Assembly (NCBI RefSeq): GCF_015751785.1
Contig: NZ_JADOTY010000001.1
Span: forward strand, 1,302,001-1,366,000
Direction of reading: 5' to 3'
DNA from: Micromonospora vinacea
GTDB taxonomy: Bacteria; Actinomycetota; Actinomycetes; Mycobacteriales; Micromonosporaceae
DNA length: 64,000 bases
Every line of letters starts with the position of its first letter. Positions within the stretch are counted from its first letter, which is position 1. Under the pieces are notes generated by a model. That model was not told the origin of the DNA, did no database searches, and worked only from the letters and a program-made list of their open reading frames with translations. Position numbers and translations under genes: made by a program. Positions 8,219-16,602 of this stretch are shown piece after piece.

Positions 8219-9880
8219 ATGAAAGCCACCCGACTCGGAGTCGCCGGGCTGGTCGCAGCCCTGCTCGGCACGTTCGTCACCGCCACCCCCGCGAGCGCCG
8301 CACCCAGCGCGGCCGACACCACCAGCACCGCCACCTGCGCCACCGACCCGGCCACCCCGAAGCGGCAGTTCCGGGCCATGTGGATCTCGTCGGTGGTCAA
8401 CATCGACTGGCCCAGCAAGGCGTCCCAGACCAACCCGGACCGGATCGCGGCCCAGCAGGCCGAATACCGCCAACTGCTCGACCTGGCCGGGCGACTGCAC
8501 CACAACGCCGTCGTGGTGCAGGTCCGGCCCACCGCCGACGCGCTCTGGCCCTCACCGTACGAGCCCTGGTCGGAATACCTGACCGGGGTACGCGGCCAGG
8601 ACCCGGGCTGGGACCCGCTGGCCTTCCTGGTCGACGAGTCGCACAAGCGGAACCTGGAGTTCCACGCCTGGTTCAACCCGTACCGCGTCTCCATGCCGGC
8701 CCCCGGCGGCGCCGGCGCCGACCTCGCCCAACTCGCCCCCGGCCACCCGGCGCAGCAGCACCCCGACTGGACCTTCGCCTACCCACCGGCCGGCGTGGCC
8801 GGCAGCCGGCTCTACTACAACCCCGGCATTCCGGAGGTCCGCGAGTTCGTCCAGACCGCCATGATGGACGCCGTCAAGCGGTACGACATCGACGGCGTCC
8901 ACTTCGACGACTACTTCTACCCCTACCCCAGCGGCACCTACCAGGTGCCGGACGACACGACCTTCGCCGCCCACAACCGGGGCTTCACCGACCGGGCCGA
9001 CTGGCGGCGGGACAACATCAACCTGCTGATCCAGGAGATGAACGGCAAGATCAAGGCGGCGAAGCCGTGGGTGAAGTTCGGCGTCAGCCCGTTCGGCATC
9101 TGGCGCAACAAGACCGCCGACCCGCTCGGTTCGGACACCACCGGCAGCCAGTCGTACGACATCATCTCCGCCGACACCCGCAAGTGGATCAAGCAGGAGT
9201 GGATCGACTACGTGGTGCCGCAGCTCTACTGGTACATCGGCCAGTACCCGGCCGCCGACTACGCGCGCCTGGTGCCGTGGTGGGCCGAGACGGTGCGCGG
9301 CACCCGCGTCCAGCTCTACATCGGCCAGGCCGACTACAAGAGCGGCGACCCGGCGTACGGGCCGTACTGGCAGAACCCGCGTGAGCTGTCCGACCACCTG
9401 ACGCTCAACCGGTCGTACCCGGAGGTGCAGGGCAACGTGCACTTCTCCGCGGTGCAGGTGCGGGCCAACCGGCTCGGCGCCACCGACATCTACGCTGCCG
9501 AGCACTACTCCCGCCCGGCGCTGGTGCCGGCCATGCCCCACCTGCCGGCCCGGCCGCTGCTCTTCCCGGTGGTCAGCAAGGCGACCCGGCAGGCCGACGG
9601 GGTCCGGCTCACCTGGCGGCAGCCCGCCGACGGCGTCGGCCCGCTCGGCACCGCCACCTCGTACGCGATCTACCGCTTCGACGGCACCACGCTGCCCGGC
9701 CGGTGCGCCACGGCCGACGCCGCGCACCTGGTCGACACCGTCCGGGCGACTCCCGGTGGCACCCAGTCCTGGGTGGACACCTCGGCGGAGCCCGGTCGGC
9801 GCTACACCTACCAACTGACCGCGCTCGACCGTTCGGCCAACGAGAGCCCCGCGAGCCCGCCGGCATTCGTCAGGCACTGA
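8219..9880 (+). CDS. Secreted GHL10-type glycoside hydrolase (YngK/DUF187-like)
   Basis: 553 residues with a Sec signal peptide (MKATRLGVAGLVAALLGTFV, cleavage after ATPASA). The catalytic region starts at FRAMWISSVVNIDWPSK and contains VVVQVRPTADALWPS, LEFHAWFNPYRVS, IDGVHFDDYFYPYP and GVSPFGIWRNK, the usual signatures of the GHL10/DUF187 TIM barrel. A C-terminal fibronectin-III-like segment (YAIYRFDGTTLPG to YTYQLTALDRSANESPAS) follows. The family acts on cell-wall or extracellular glycans; the exact substrate is unknown. The ATG at 8219 is preceded by AAGGGA. A perfect hairpin terminator follows. Confidence 0.87.
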   Translation: MKATRLGVAGLVAALLGTFVTATPASAAPSAADTTSTATCATDPATPKRQFRAMWISSVVNIDWPSKASQTNPDRIAAQQAEYRQLLDLAGRLHHNAVVVQVRPTADALWPSPYEPWSEYLTGVRGQDPGWDPLAFLVDESHKRNLEFHAWFNPYRVSMPAPGGAGADLAQLAPGHPAQQHPDWTFAYPPAGVAGSRLYYNPGIPEVREFVQTAMMDAVKRYDIDGVHFDDYFYPYPSGTYQVPDDTTFAAHNRGFTDRADWRRDNINLLIQEMNGKIKAAKPWVKFGVSPFGIWRNKTADPLGSDTTGSQSYDIISADTRKWIKQEWIDYVVPQLYWYIGQYPAADYARLVPWWAETVRGTRVQLYIGQADYKSGDPAYGPYWQNPRELSDHLTLNRSYPEVQGNVHFSAVQVRANRLGATDIYAAEHYSRPALVPAMPHLPARPLLFPVVSKATRQADGVRLTWRQPADGVGPLGTATSYAIYRFDGTTLPGRCATADAAHLVDTVRATPGGTQSWVDTSAEPGRRYTYQLTALDRSANESPASPPAFVRH

Positions 9881-9891
9881 CCCGCTTCCCT

Positions 9892-9926
9892 GAATGCCCC
9901 GGACGCCTCGCGCGTCCGGGGCATTC
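9892..9926 (+). terminator. Strong hairpin terminator after the GHL10 gene
   Basis: A perfect 15-bp stem: GAATGCCCCGGACGC (9892-9906) and its complement (9912-9926), loop CTCGC, followed by GTCTGTTTC. It starts 12 nt past the stop codon. Confidence 0.85.
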
Positions 9927-10058
9927 GTCTGTTTCAACGTATGTCACCAATAGTTGGCGACGCGCATACCGCCTAGTTGATCAGCTGATCGACACTCATC
10001 GACATCCGGTAACCCGCCGGTAACTTCCGTCCCACCCGCTCACCCGCGGAGGTAACCC

Positions 10059-10595
10059 GTGCCCCGACGTCTCGCCACCCTGCTCGCCTCGGGCGCGTTA
10101 GCGCTGCTCGCCACCCTCACCATCGCCTCCCCCGCCGCCGCCGTCACCACCGCCCAACGGCTCTCCGTGCTGTCCAGTTGGACCCAGACCAGCGCGTCCA
10201 GCTACAACTCGTGGAACAGCGCCCGGATCAACCGGGCCCCGTGGGCCGAGTACAACTTCAACTGGTCCACCGACTACTGCTCGTCCAGCCCGGACAACCC
10301 GCTCGGCTTCACCTTCAACCTGGGCTGCTACCGGCACGACTTCGGCTACCGCAACTACAAGGCGGTCGGCCAGTTCTCCGCCAACAAGTCCCGCCTCGAC
10401 AGCGCCTTTTACGAGGACCTGAAGCGCGTCTGCACCACGTACAACTCGGTCGTCCGGCCGGCCTGCTACAGCCTGGCCTGGACCTACTACCAGGCGGTCA
10501 GCATCTTCGGTTCGGTAGCGGCCGTCCAGCAGGCCGACATCGACCGCGCCGCCCGAATGAAGGCCGAAGCCGAAGCCAACGCAGCAACCCGCTAA
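10059..10595 (+). CDS. Secreted prokaryotic phospholipase A2
   Basis: 178 residues with a signal peptide (hydrophobic core LLASGALALLATLTIA, cleavage near SPAAA). The active-site motif CYRHDFGYRNY holds the His-Asp pair, and the preceding STDYCSSSPDNPLGFTFNLG matches the calcium-binding region of Streptomyces-type PLA2. It should cleave the sn-2 ester of phospholipids outside the cell. Four Cys in the mature part can form the two family disulfides. The GTG start has GGAGG upstream (CGCGGAGGTAACCC). Codon 14 (10098-10100) is the rare TTA Leu codon, a possible bldA-dependent control. Confidence 0.9.
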   Translation: MPRRLATLLASGALALLATLTIASPAAAVTTAQRLSVLSSWTQTSASSYNSWNSARINRAPWAEYNFNWSTDYCSSSPDNPLGFTFNLGCYRHDFGYRNYKAVGQFSANKSRLDSAFYEDLKRVCTTYNSVVRPACYSLAWTYYQAVSIFGSVAAVQQADIDRAARMKAEAEANAATR

Positions 10596-10647
10596 ACCCC
10601 TCACCCACCCACCCCCGACCCACCCCACCCCCCTTGCCAAACCCCGG

Positions 10648-10705
10648 TGATCATGGAGTTAGCGGCGGTCCGCTCGGCGTGTCGCACCCGCTAACCCCAT
10701 GATCA
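10648..10705. repeat. Long inverted repeat between convergent genes (REP-like)
   Basis: Arms TGATCATGGAGTTAGCG (10648-10664) and CGCTAACCCCATGATCA (10689-10705) pair over 17 bp with one mismatch around a 24-nt loop. It sits between the phospholipase stop and the stop of the convergent cyclase gene, so it may also act as a two-way terminator. The arm sequence looks like an interspersed element of Micromonospora-type genomes (recalled, not checked). Confidence 0.6.
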
Positions 10706-10729
10706 ACCGTGCAAGAGGGGTGGGTGGGG

Positions 10730-13570
10730 TCAGGCGCGTTCGGTTCGGGTGGCTGGGTGACGGTCGGGGTCGGCGGGACGGCGCGGGGTCGGTTGGGACA
10801 GGCCGGTGCTGAAGCGGGTCGAGTCCGCCGCCAGGTCCGGGTGTTCCACGTCGAGTGCCAGCGCCGCGGCCTCGTCCAGCCCCAGCTCGGCACCCTCGCC
10901 GTACGCGTCGTCGAAGGCAGCGTCGCCCAGCACCGCGCGCAACTCCACCTGCTGCTCGGCCCAGTAACCGCCGAAGATGCCGGGGGTGGCACGCATGCTC
11001 GCCCTGGTGGCCTGCGCGGCCCCGAACAGGCGGGCGGCCGTCAACCGCTCCCCGCCGATCATGCAGCGCACCGCGACCGCGTTCAAGGTGTCGCACGCCC
11101 GGCCGTGGTAGCCGTGACCCATCCGGGAACGCAGCGCCACCAGCAGATGCTCGTGCGCGGCGATCACGTCGCCCCGCGCCAACGCGACCATGCCGAGCAG
11201 CATGTCCACCGAACGCCGGCCCCGCTCCACGGGCCGGGCCGCCTCCACCGGACGTACCGCGCCCAGCAGTTCCGCCGCCTCCTCCAGGGCACCCCGCCGC
11301 CAGAGCAGCTCGGCCAGGCTGAACACCGCGAACAGCGCCTCGCCGACCACGTCCTGCCCGTGCGCCCAGTCGATGACCTCCCGGCACACCCGCTCGGCCT
11401 CGACGAACTGCCCCATGTCCACAAGCGGCGCTGCCCGGCCGGCGAGTACCCGGGCCAACAACCCGGCGTCGCCGGCCTGCCGGGCCGCCGCCTCCGCCCG
11501 CTGGGAGTAGCGCAGCTCCTCGGCGAACTCGCCGTCGGCGCTGGCATGCAGTGAATGCATGTGGTACGCCGCCGCCAGCTCCGCCTCCGGGATCCGCTCC
11601 CCCGTCTCGGCGATCCGCCCGTACAGCCGGAACAGCCACAGCCGGCCCTCCCGGGCCAGGCCCCGCTCCAGCCACCACTGGTCCAGCCCACCCGCCAGAC
11701 CGAGACCGGCACGGGCGCTGCCGCCGGTGGCGCACCAGCGCAGCGCGGCGCGCAGCTCCCCGGCCAGTGGGTCGAGGGCATACAACGACAGCGTCACCGG
11801 CCGGCCGTCCTGGCCCAGGTGGGCCCGGTCCAACGCGTGCGCCGACCAGGCCACGTGCCGGTCCCGAGCGGCCTGCTCCTCACCCGCCTCGGCCAACCGC
11901 CGCGCCGCGTACGCCCGGATGGGGTCGAGCATCCGGTAGGTGCTGCCGGCGGCGCGCGGCTCGGCCAACACCATCGACTTGTCCACCAGGACCGAGAGCG
12001 GGTCCAGCGGGTCGTCACCCAGCAGCCACTCCACCGTCGCCAGATCCACCGGCCCGGCGAAGACCGCCAGCCACCGCAGCAGACGGGCCGCCCGGGGCCC
12101 CAGCGTCCGGTACGACCAGGTGACGGTGGCCTGCATGGTCATGTGCCGCTCGGTGGCCGAACGCTGCACCGCCCGACTCGCCGGGGTGGGCGGCGACGCA
12201 CCGGCCGCCGCCGCTACCAGGTCCACGGTGTCCTGCTGGTTGCCGGACCAGCCCCGCTCCACCGGCGGCGGATCCGGGTCCTCCCGGCCGGCGTCCAGGG
12301 TGCCGAGGACATCGTCCAGCCGCTCGGCGAGCTGGCCGACGGAGAGCACCCGCAGCCGGGCGGCGGCCAACTCGATGGCGAGCGGCAGACCGTCCAGCCG
12401 CTGCACGACCCGACGCAGGTCGGCGGACTCCTCCGGGTCCGGTTGCCGACCACCGCGCGCCGCCGCCGTGCGATCCAGCAGCAGCGCCACGGCGTCGCTC
12501 TCCGCACCGTCCGCCCTCGGGTCGACCGAGAGCGGCGGAATCCGCCACACCACCTCGCCGGGCAGGCTGAACGACTCACGACTGGTCGCCAGCACCCGTA
12601 CGCCGCCCCCGCCGGACAGCAGACGCGCGATCACCTCGGCGCAGGCTGCCGGTTGGGTGTCGCAGGTGTCCAGTACGACAAGCATCCGGCGGCCGGCCGC
12701 GTACTCGACGAGGGTGTCCAGCATCGGCCGGCCGGGCTCGGGGCGCAGGCCGAGCACGGCGGCGATGGCGAACGCCACCAGCCCCGGGTCGGTCACCGAG
12801 GCGATGTCGACGAACCAGACCCCGTCCGGGTACGCCTCGACAACTCCGCTGGCCAACTCCACCGCGAGTCGGGTCTTGCCCGCGCCGCCGGCGCCCAGCA
12901 CGGTGACCAGGCGGTGCTGTCGCACCAGCAGACCCAACTCGATGCGCTCGGCCTGACGGCCGACGAACGAGGTCACCTGGGTCGGCAGGTTGTGCGCCAC
13001 CGCGTCGGCGGTGCGGGGCCGGGGGAACTGCCGCTCCAGACCCGGGGCGACCAGTTGGAACAGTCGTTCACGGTCGTCGAAACCGCGCAGGCGGTGCAGG
13101 CCCAGGTCGAGCAGGGTGGCGCCCGGCGGCATCGGCTCGGCCCGACGGGCGGTGGACGCCGTACAGAGCACCTGCCCGCCGTGCGCGGCAGCGGCCACCC
13201 GGGCGGCCCGGTGCACCTCGGCGCTGGCGTACTCGCCGTCGCGTGGCTCGGCATAGCCGGTGTGCAGGCCCATCCGCACCCGGGGCGCGGCTTCGGGGGT
13301 GGGCCAGTCGTGGCTGGACAGTGCCCGCTGAGCGGTCAGGCACGCCGTCATCGCCGCTGTCGCTTCCTCGAAGGCCAGGAAGAACGAGTCGCCCTCGGTC
13401 AGCAGCTCCGCGCCGCCCGTGCTGGCCAGCGTGCGGCGCAGCAGCCGGCGATGCTCGGCGAGCACCGGCCGGTAGTCCGGGCCGAGCAGCTGGGCCAGCC
13501 GGGTCGAGCCCTCGATATCGGTGAACACGAAGGTCACCCAACCGCTCGGGAGCTGGATCCGTGGCGACAT
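10730..13570 (-). CDS. Class III cyclase-domain/NB-ARC ATPase regulator
   Basis: 946 residues. Residues about 10-170 form a class III nucleotide cyclase homology domain (FVFTDIEGSTRL, LLTEGDSFFLAFEEA, VHRAARVAAAAHGG). Both metal-binding Asp are present, but the transition-state Asn position is His (EVHRAARV), so cyclase activity is doubtful. It is followed by an NB-ARC ATPase (Walker A GAGGAGKTRLAVELA, Walker [21 protein letters not shown]) and a TPR-like C-terminal half (about 600-946). There is no LuxR or SARP DNA-binding domain. The ATG at 13570 has GGAGG upstream; the frame extends 20 codons further without a better start. It is a STAND-type signalling switch of unknown input and output. 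Confidence 0.82.
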   Translation of the reverse strand: MSPRIQLPSGWVTFVFTDIEGSTRLAQLLGPDYRPVLAEHRRLLRRTLASTGGAELLTEGDSFFLAFEEATAAMTACLTAQRALSSHDWPTPEAAPRVRMGLHTGYAEPRDGEYASAEVHRAARVAAAAHGGQVLCTASTARRAEPMPPGATLLDLGLHRLRGFDDRERLFQLVAPGLERQFPRPRTADAVAHNLPTQVTSFVGRQAERIELGLLVRQHRLVTVLGAGGAGKTRLAVELASGVVEAYPDGVWFVDIASVTDPGLVAFAIAAVLGLRPEPGRPMLDTLVEYAAGRRMLVVLDTCDTQPAACAEVIARLLSGGGGVRVLATSRESFSLPGEVVWRIPPLSVDPRADGAESDAVALLLDRTAAARGGRQPDPEESADLRRVVQRLDGLPLAIELAAARLRVLSVGQLAERLDDVLGTLDAGREDPDPPPVERGWSGNQQDTVDLVAAAAGASPPTPASRAVQRSATERHMTMQATVTWSYRTLGPRAARLLRWLAVFAGPVDLATVEWLLGDDPLDPLSVLVDKSMVLAEPRAAGSTYRMLDPIRAYAARRLAEAGEEQAARDRHVAWSAHALDRAHLGQDGRPVTLSLYALDPLAGELRAALRWCATGGSARAGLGLAGGLDQWWLERGLAREGRLWLFRLYGRIAETGERIPEAELAAAYHMHSLHASADGEFAEELRYSQRAEAAARQAGDAGLLARVLAGRAAPLVDMGQFVEAERVCREVIDWAHGQDVVGEALFAVFSLAELLWRRGALEEAAELLGAVRPVEAARPVERGRRSVDMLLGMVALARGDVIAAHEHLLVALRSRMGHGYHGRACDTLNAVAVRCMIGGERLTAARLFGAAQATRASMRATPGIFGGYWAEQQVELRAVLGDAAFDDAYGEGAELGLDEAAALALDVEHPDLAADSTRFSTGLSQPTPRRPADPDRHPATRTERA

Positions 13571-13722
13571 GCGAGGAACCTCCGCCCGTGACGTCGGGTT
13601 CATGCTGCCTGAGTCCGGACGATCACACATCGTGAGAACGGCCGGGCAATAGCCGCCTCAACGTGCCACTCGGACCCGCTCCCGGCAAGGGCGGCCCACC
13701 AGTCGTCGACGAATTGGCCCGA

Positions 13723-13929
13723 TCAGCAGCCGCAGGCACCGCCGCAGCAGCCACCGCCGGCCGGTGCCGGGGCGCCACCACCCCGGCCGGTGACCGCGAC
13801 CGCGGAAAGAAGCTTGACCGTGTCGGCGTGTCCCTGTGGGCAACTGGCCGGCTCACCGGCCGCTGCCATCGAACGGTTGACCTCGAAAGTGTCTCCGCAG
13901 GCGCGGCAGCGGAACTCGTACCGGGGCAT
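13723..13929 (-). CDS. FmdB-family zinc-ribbon protein
   Basis: A 68-residue protein starting MPRYEFRCRACGDTFEV, with a second Cys in ASCPQGH and a terminal Cys cluster CCGGACGC. This is the FmdB/CxxC regulatory zinc-ribbon pattern. The C-terminal GGGCCGGACGC tail is a common feature of actinobacterial members. Its precise role is unknown. A TACCCT -10 box (13937-13942, minus) ends 7 nt before the ATG, indicating a leaderless transcript. It is divergent from the transglycosylase gene. Confidence 0.85.
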   Translation of the reverse strand: MPRYEFRCRACGDTFEVNRSMAAAGEPASCPQGHADTVKLLSAVAVTGRGGGAPAPAGGGCCGGACGC

Positions 13930-13984
13930 GCCACCCAGGGTACGTGGATCTGACGGTTCGCGAAGCATGGGTGATACTCGACAG

Positions 13985-15421
13985 GTGGTGGACGGCGAGG
14001 ACGACACGCGTGTGCAACCGTTACGACCGGCCGCGCCGCTGGACGGGCCGCTCGAAGGCTCGGGAGCCGCGCCCGATCCGGGGCGCAAGGTGCCCCGCCC
14101 CCGCCGTCCCTGGCTGAGCGGGCGTTCGGCGGAAGCGCCGACCACACCACCGGCCACCGCGCCAACCGCACCACCGGCCACCACACCGGCTCCACCAGCC
14201 GCCGAGCCGACCGCGACCGACCTCGCCAGGTCCGAACCGGACGCGAGTGCCACCGGCGCGAAGACCCCGGCCGAGCCCGTCCCGACCGCCCGCCCGGAGG
14301 CCAACCCCGAGGCCGAGACCCCCAAGACCGAGACCGCGAACGCCGAGGACCCGAAGGCCGAGGACCCTAAGGCCGAGGACCCTAAGGCCGAGGCGCCCAA
14401 GACCGACGCCGCGAAGACCGGTGCCGCGGATCCGGCGAAGACCACTGTGGATGAGGTCCCGGTCGTGCCGGCGTCCGACCCGGCACGTCGGCGGCGGGTG
14501 CAGTTCGCACACGCCCTACGTGTGCCGCCACGCCGGGCAGCAGCCACCGCGGCTCGGGCGACCCGGGCCTGGGCCCGCCGGCCGAGCGGTCGGCTGACCC
14601 TCCCCGGCGTCTTCCTGCTGGCACTGGTGGCCGCGACCGCCGCGGCGGGAGCGCTGCTCGTACCGGCCGCGATCCGCGCACCGCGCCCGGTCGCTGTCGA
14701 CGTCTCGGCCACGCCCGGGGTCGCACCGCCGCTGGCGCCGTCCGGCCTGCCCACCGGCCCGCTGCCCACCGGGCCACTGCCGACCGTCCCGCTGCCCAGC
14801 GGCGGGTTGCCCGGCAACGGGCTGCCGACCGGGCCGGCGATCGGGGGCCGACCGTCGGACGCCCTGGCCGGCTGGGCGCAGCAGGTCGGCGCCAAGGTCG
14901 GTGTCCCGGCGATCGCCATGCAGGCGTACGGCTACGCCGAGCTGGTGCTCGCCCAGACCAACCGCAGCTGCGCGTTGAGCTGGACCACGCTGGCCGCGAT
15001 CGGGCAGGTCGAATCGGGACACGGCTCGGCCAACGGCGCGCGGTTGGGGCAGGACGGCAAGGCGGTGCCCAACATCATCGGGCTGCCGCTGGACGGGAAG
15101 GAAGGTCGGATGCGGATCATCGACACCGACCGTGGCGCGCTCGACGGGGACGCCACCCTCGACCGCGCCATCGGGCCGATGCAGTTCATCCCGACCACCT
15201 GGCAGGAGATCGGCGCGGACGCGGACAACGACGGCCGCAAGGACCCGCACGACCTGGACGACGCCGCCCTTGCAGCGGGCAACTACCTCTGCAAGGGCGG
15301 CCGAAACCTGAGCATTCCGGGCGACTGGTGGAACGCGATCCTCTCCTACAACGATGTCCGGCGGTACGCCCAGGACGTCTACGACACCGCGAACCGGTAC
15401 GGACGGGCCAGTCGGTCGTGA
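13985..15421 (+). CDS. Membrane-anchored lytic transglycosylase (MltB-like domain)
   Basis: 478 residues. A cytoplasmic, acidic, Pro/Ala-rich N-terminal half with KAEDP repeats is followed by one membrane helix (about 203-226, VFLLALVAATAAAGALLVPA), a Pro/Gly linker, and an extracellular lytic transglycosylase domain (about 300-478). The catalytic Glu is in AAIGQVESGHG, followed by RAIGPMQFIPTTWQEIGAD and a calcium-like DADNDGRKDPHD loop. It should cleave peptidoglycan glycan strands to 1,6-anhydro products. The GTG at 13985 lies 6 nt after a GATACT -10 box; an ATG at 13967 is the alternative. It is divergent from the FmdB gene. Confidence 0.82.
   Translation: MVDGEDDTRVQPLRPAAPLDGPLEGSGAAPDPGRKVPRPRRPWLSGRSAEAPTTPPATAPTAPPATTPAPPAAEPTATDLARSEPDASATGAKTPAEPVPTARPEANPEAETPKTETANAEDPKAEDPKAEDPKAEAPKTDAAKTGAADPAKTTVDEVPVVPASDPARRRRVQFAHALRVPPRRAAATAARATRAWARRPSGRLTLPGVFLLALVAATAAAGALLVPAAIRAPRPVAVDVSATPGVAPPLAPSGLPTGPLPTGPLPTVPLPSGGLPGNGLPTGPAIGGRPSDALAGWAQQVGAKVGVPAIAMQAYGYAELVLAQTNRSCALSWTTLAAIGQVESGHGSANGARLGQDGKAVPNIIGLPLDGKEGRMRIIDTDRGALDGDATLDRAIGPMQFIPTTWQEIGADADNDGRKDPHDLDDAALAAGNYLCKGGRNLSIPGDWWNAILSYNDVRRYAQDVYDTANRYGRASRS
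14342..14396 (+). repeat. 15-bp tandem repeat inside the transglycosylase gene
   Basis: About 3.5 nearly identical copies of a GCCGAGGACCCKAAG unit encode the repeated peptide KAEDP. The copies keep the reading frame, so copy number could vary without breaking the gene. Confidence 0.75.
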
Positions 15422-15493
15422 AGTGATCGTCTCGATACGTTGGAGAACTGGACACTTCCCCCGGGCCTCTGTTAGCGGCAAGCTAGACGGGTG

Positions 15494-16510
15494 ATGGTGC
15501 GCGAGTGGGACCCCAGGACCGCGTCGTCCGCCGAGATCGCGTCGCTGCTGGCCACGCTGAACGCGGTCCTGGCGGCCGATCTGCCGCAGGACCCGCCCTG
15601 GCGGGAGACTTCGTTGCGGGAATACCTCGCCGAGGTGATGCCCGGCGAGCGGCGGATCTCCTGGATCGCCCAGGCCGAGCCGACCACCCCGGGTGACCCG
15701 GGCGCGGTGCTCGGCCAGGTGCACGTACTCCTTCTGGGTGACATCGGCGTGATCGAGGTGCTGGTGCACCCGTCCGCGCGGCGCACCGGCCTCGGCCGTG
15801 ACCTGGTGTTGCGTGCCGCGCGCCGGGTCTACCAGGAGGGCTTCCGGTCGATCGGGGTCGAGGTCGTCGGCGACACGCCCGCGATCGGGTTCTACGAGTC
15901 GCTCGGCTTCAACCGGGAGTACGTGGAGACGCGCAGCGTGCTCGACCTGACCTCGGTGGACTGGGCCGAGCTGGCCGAGATGGCCACCGGCATCGGGGCG
16001 GGCTACCAGTTGGAGTTCTTCCCGGGCGGCCCGCCGGACGACCTGATCGAGGCGTACGCGCGGGCCAAGGCCGAGGTGCGCGACGTCGATGACGGTGAGC
16101 TGCGGCCCAGCTCCTACGACCCGGAGCGGCTGCGCGACAGCCTCGACACGCTGCACCGGCGGGGCATGAAGCCGTACATCGTGCTCGCCCGGCACGAGCA
16201 GAGCGGCGAGGTGGCCGGCCTGACCGAGGTGGTGGTGCCGGCGCAGCACCCGACCCGTGCCGACCAGTACGACACGATCGTGGCGCAGGATCACCGGGGC
16301 TACGGCATCGATCGGGCGATCAAGGCCCGGATGCTGCTGGAGCTGCGCTCCGCCGAGCCGGAGCTGATCGAGGTGCAGACCTGGAACGCGCAGGCCAACG
16401 AGGCGATGCTCAAGGTCAACGCGGAGCTGGGCTACCGCCCCGACCGGGACTGGTGCGAATACAGCGTCGACGTCGCTGAGCTGGTGCACCGCCTCGACCC
16501 ACCGCGCTGA
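15494..16510 (+). CDS. Tandem GNAT-domain acetyltransferase
   Basis: 338 residues with two GNAT folds. The first has IEVLVHPSARRTGLGRDLVL (acetyl-CoA loop R-x-x-G-x-G) and IGFYESLGFNREY. The second has DTIVAQDHRGYGIDRAIKAR and ANEAMLKVNAELGYRP. Tandem GNAT architecture is shared with mycothiol synthase MshD, but this protein is not clearly that enzyme, so the acceptor is unknown. The start is ambiguous among GTG 15491, ATG 15494 and GTG 15497; a TAGACG box at 15484-15489 would suit a leaderless start at any of the three. Confidence 0.83.
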   Translation: MVREWDPRTASSAEIASLLATLNAVLAADLPQDPPWRETSLREYLAEVMPGERRISWIAQAEPTTPGDPGAVLGQVHVLLLGDIGVIEVLVHPSARRTGLGRDLVLRAARRVYQEGFRSIGVEVVGDTPAIGFYESLGFNREYVETRSVLDLTSVDWAELAEMATGIGAGYQLEFFPGGPPDDLIEAYARAKAEVRDVDDGELRPSSYDPERLRDSLDTLHRRGMKPYIVLARHEQSGEVAGLTEVVVPAQHPTRADQYDTIVAQDHRGYGIDRAIKARMLLELRSAEPELIEVQTWNAQANEAMLKVNAELGYRPDRDWCEYSVDVAELVHRLDPPR

Positions 16511-16525
16511 GGAATTCACGAAACT

Positions 16526-16543
16526 GTCCATTAGGGGATGGAC
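16526..16543. promoter_or_regulatory. Short palindrome upstream of the secreted nuclease
   Basis: GTCCAT (16526-16531), spacer TAGGGG, ATGGAC (16538-16543). A wider pair CTGTCCA/TGGACAG overlaps it. It lies 60 bp upstream of the nuclease start and could be an operator. No regulator is assigned. Confidence 0.35.
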
Positions 16544-16602
16544 GGTGGACAGTCGCGCACCTTAACGTGCGTTGACCCCCATCCACCCATCGTGGAGGCC
16601 CT

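Noticed and set aside
6400..9384. A 994-codon plus-strand open frame across the permease gene and into the GHL10 gene
   Set aside because: It is an artefact of high-GC codon use: His/Arg/Gln/Asp-rich low-complexity translation, opposite a clear permease and out of frame with the hydrolase.
11555..13591. A 678-codon plus-strand open frame opposite the cyclase/NB-ARC gene
   Set aside because: It is an antisense shadow: Arg/Gln/Pro-rich, with no start signals and no family resemblance.
13967..13984. ATG at 13967 as start of the transglycosylase
   Set aside because: The GATACT -10 box at 13973-13978 lies downstream of this ATG and 6 nt before the GTG at 13985, so the shorter form is preferred.
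14516..16531. A 671-codon minus-strand open frame opposite the transglycosylase and GNAT genes
   Set aside because: Both sense genes have clear catalytic motifs. The antisense frame has none and crosses their intergenic gap.
16571..16592. Possible PHO box before the secreted nuclease (GTTGACC, TCCACCC)
   Set aside because: Units deviate from GTTCACC and lie too close to the ribosome-binding site to be convincing.
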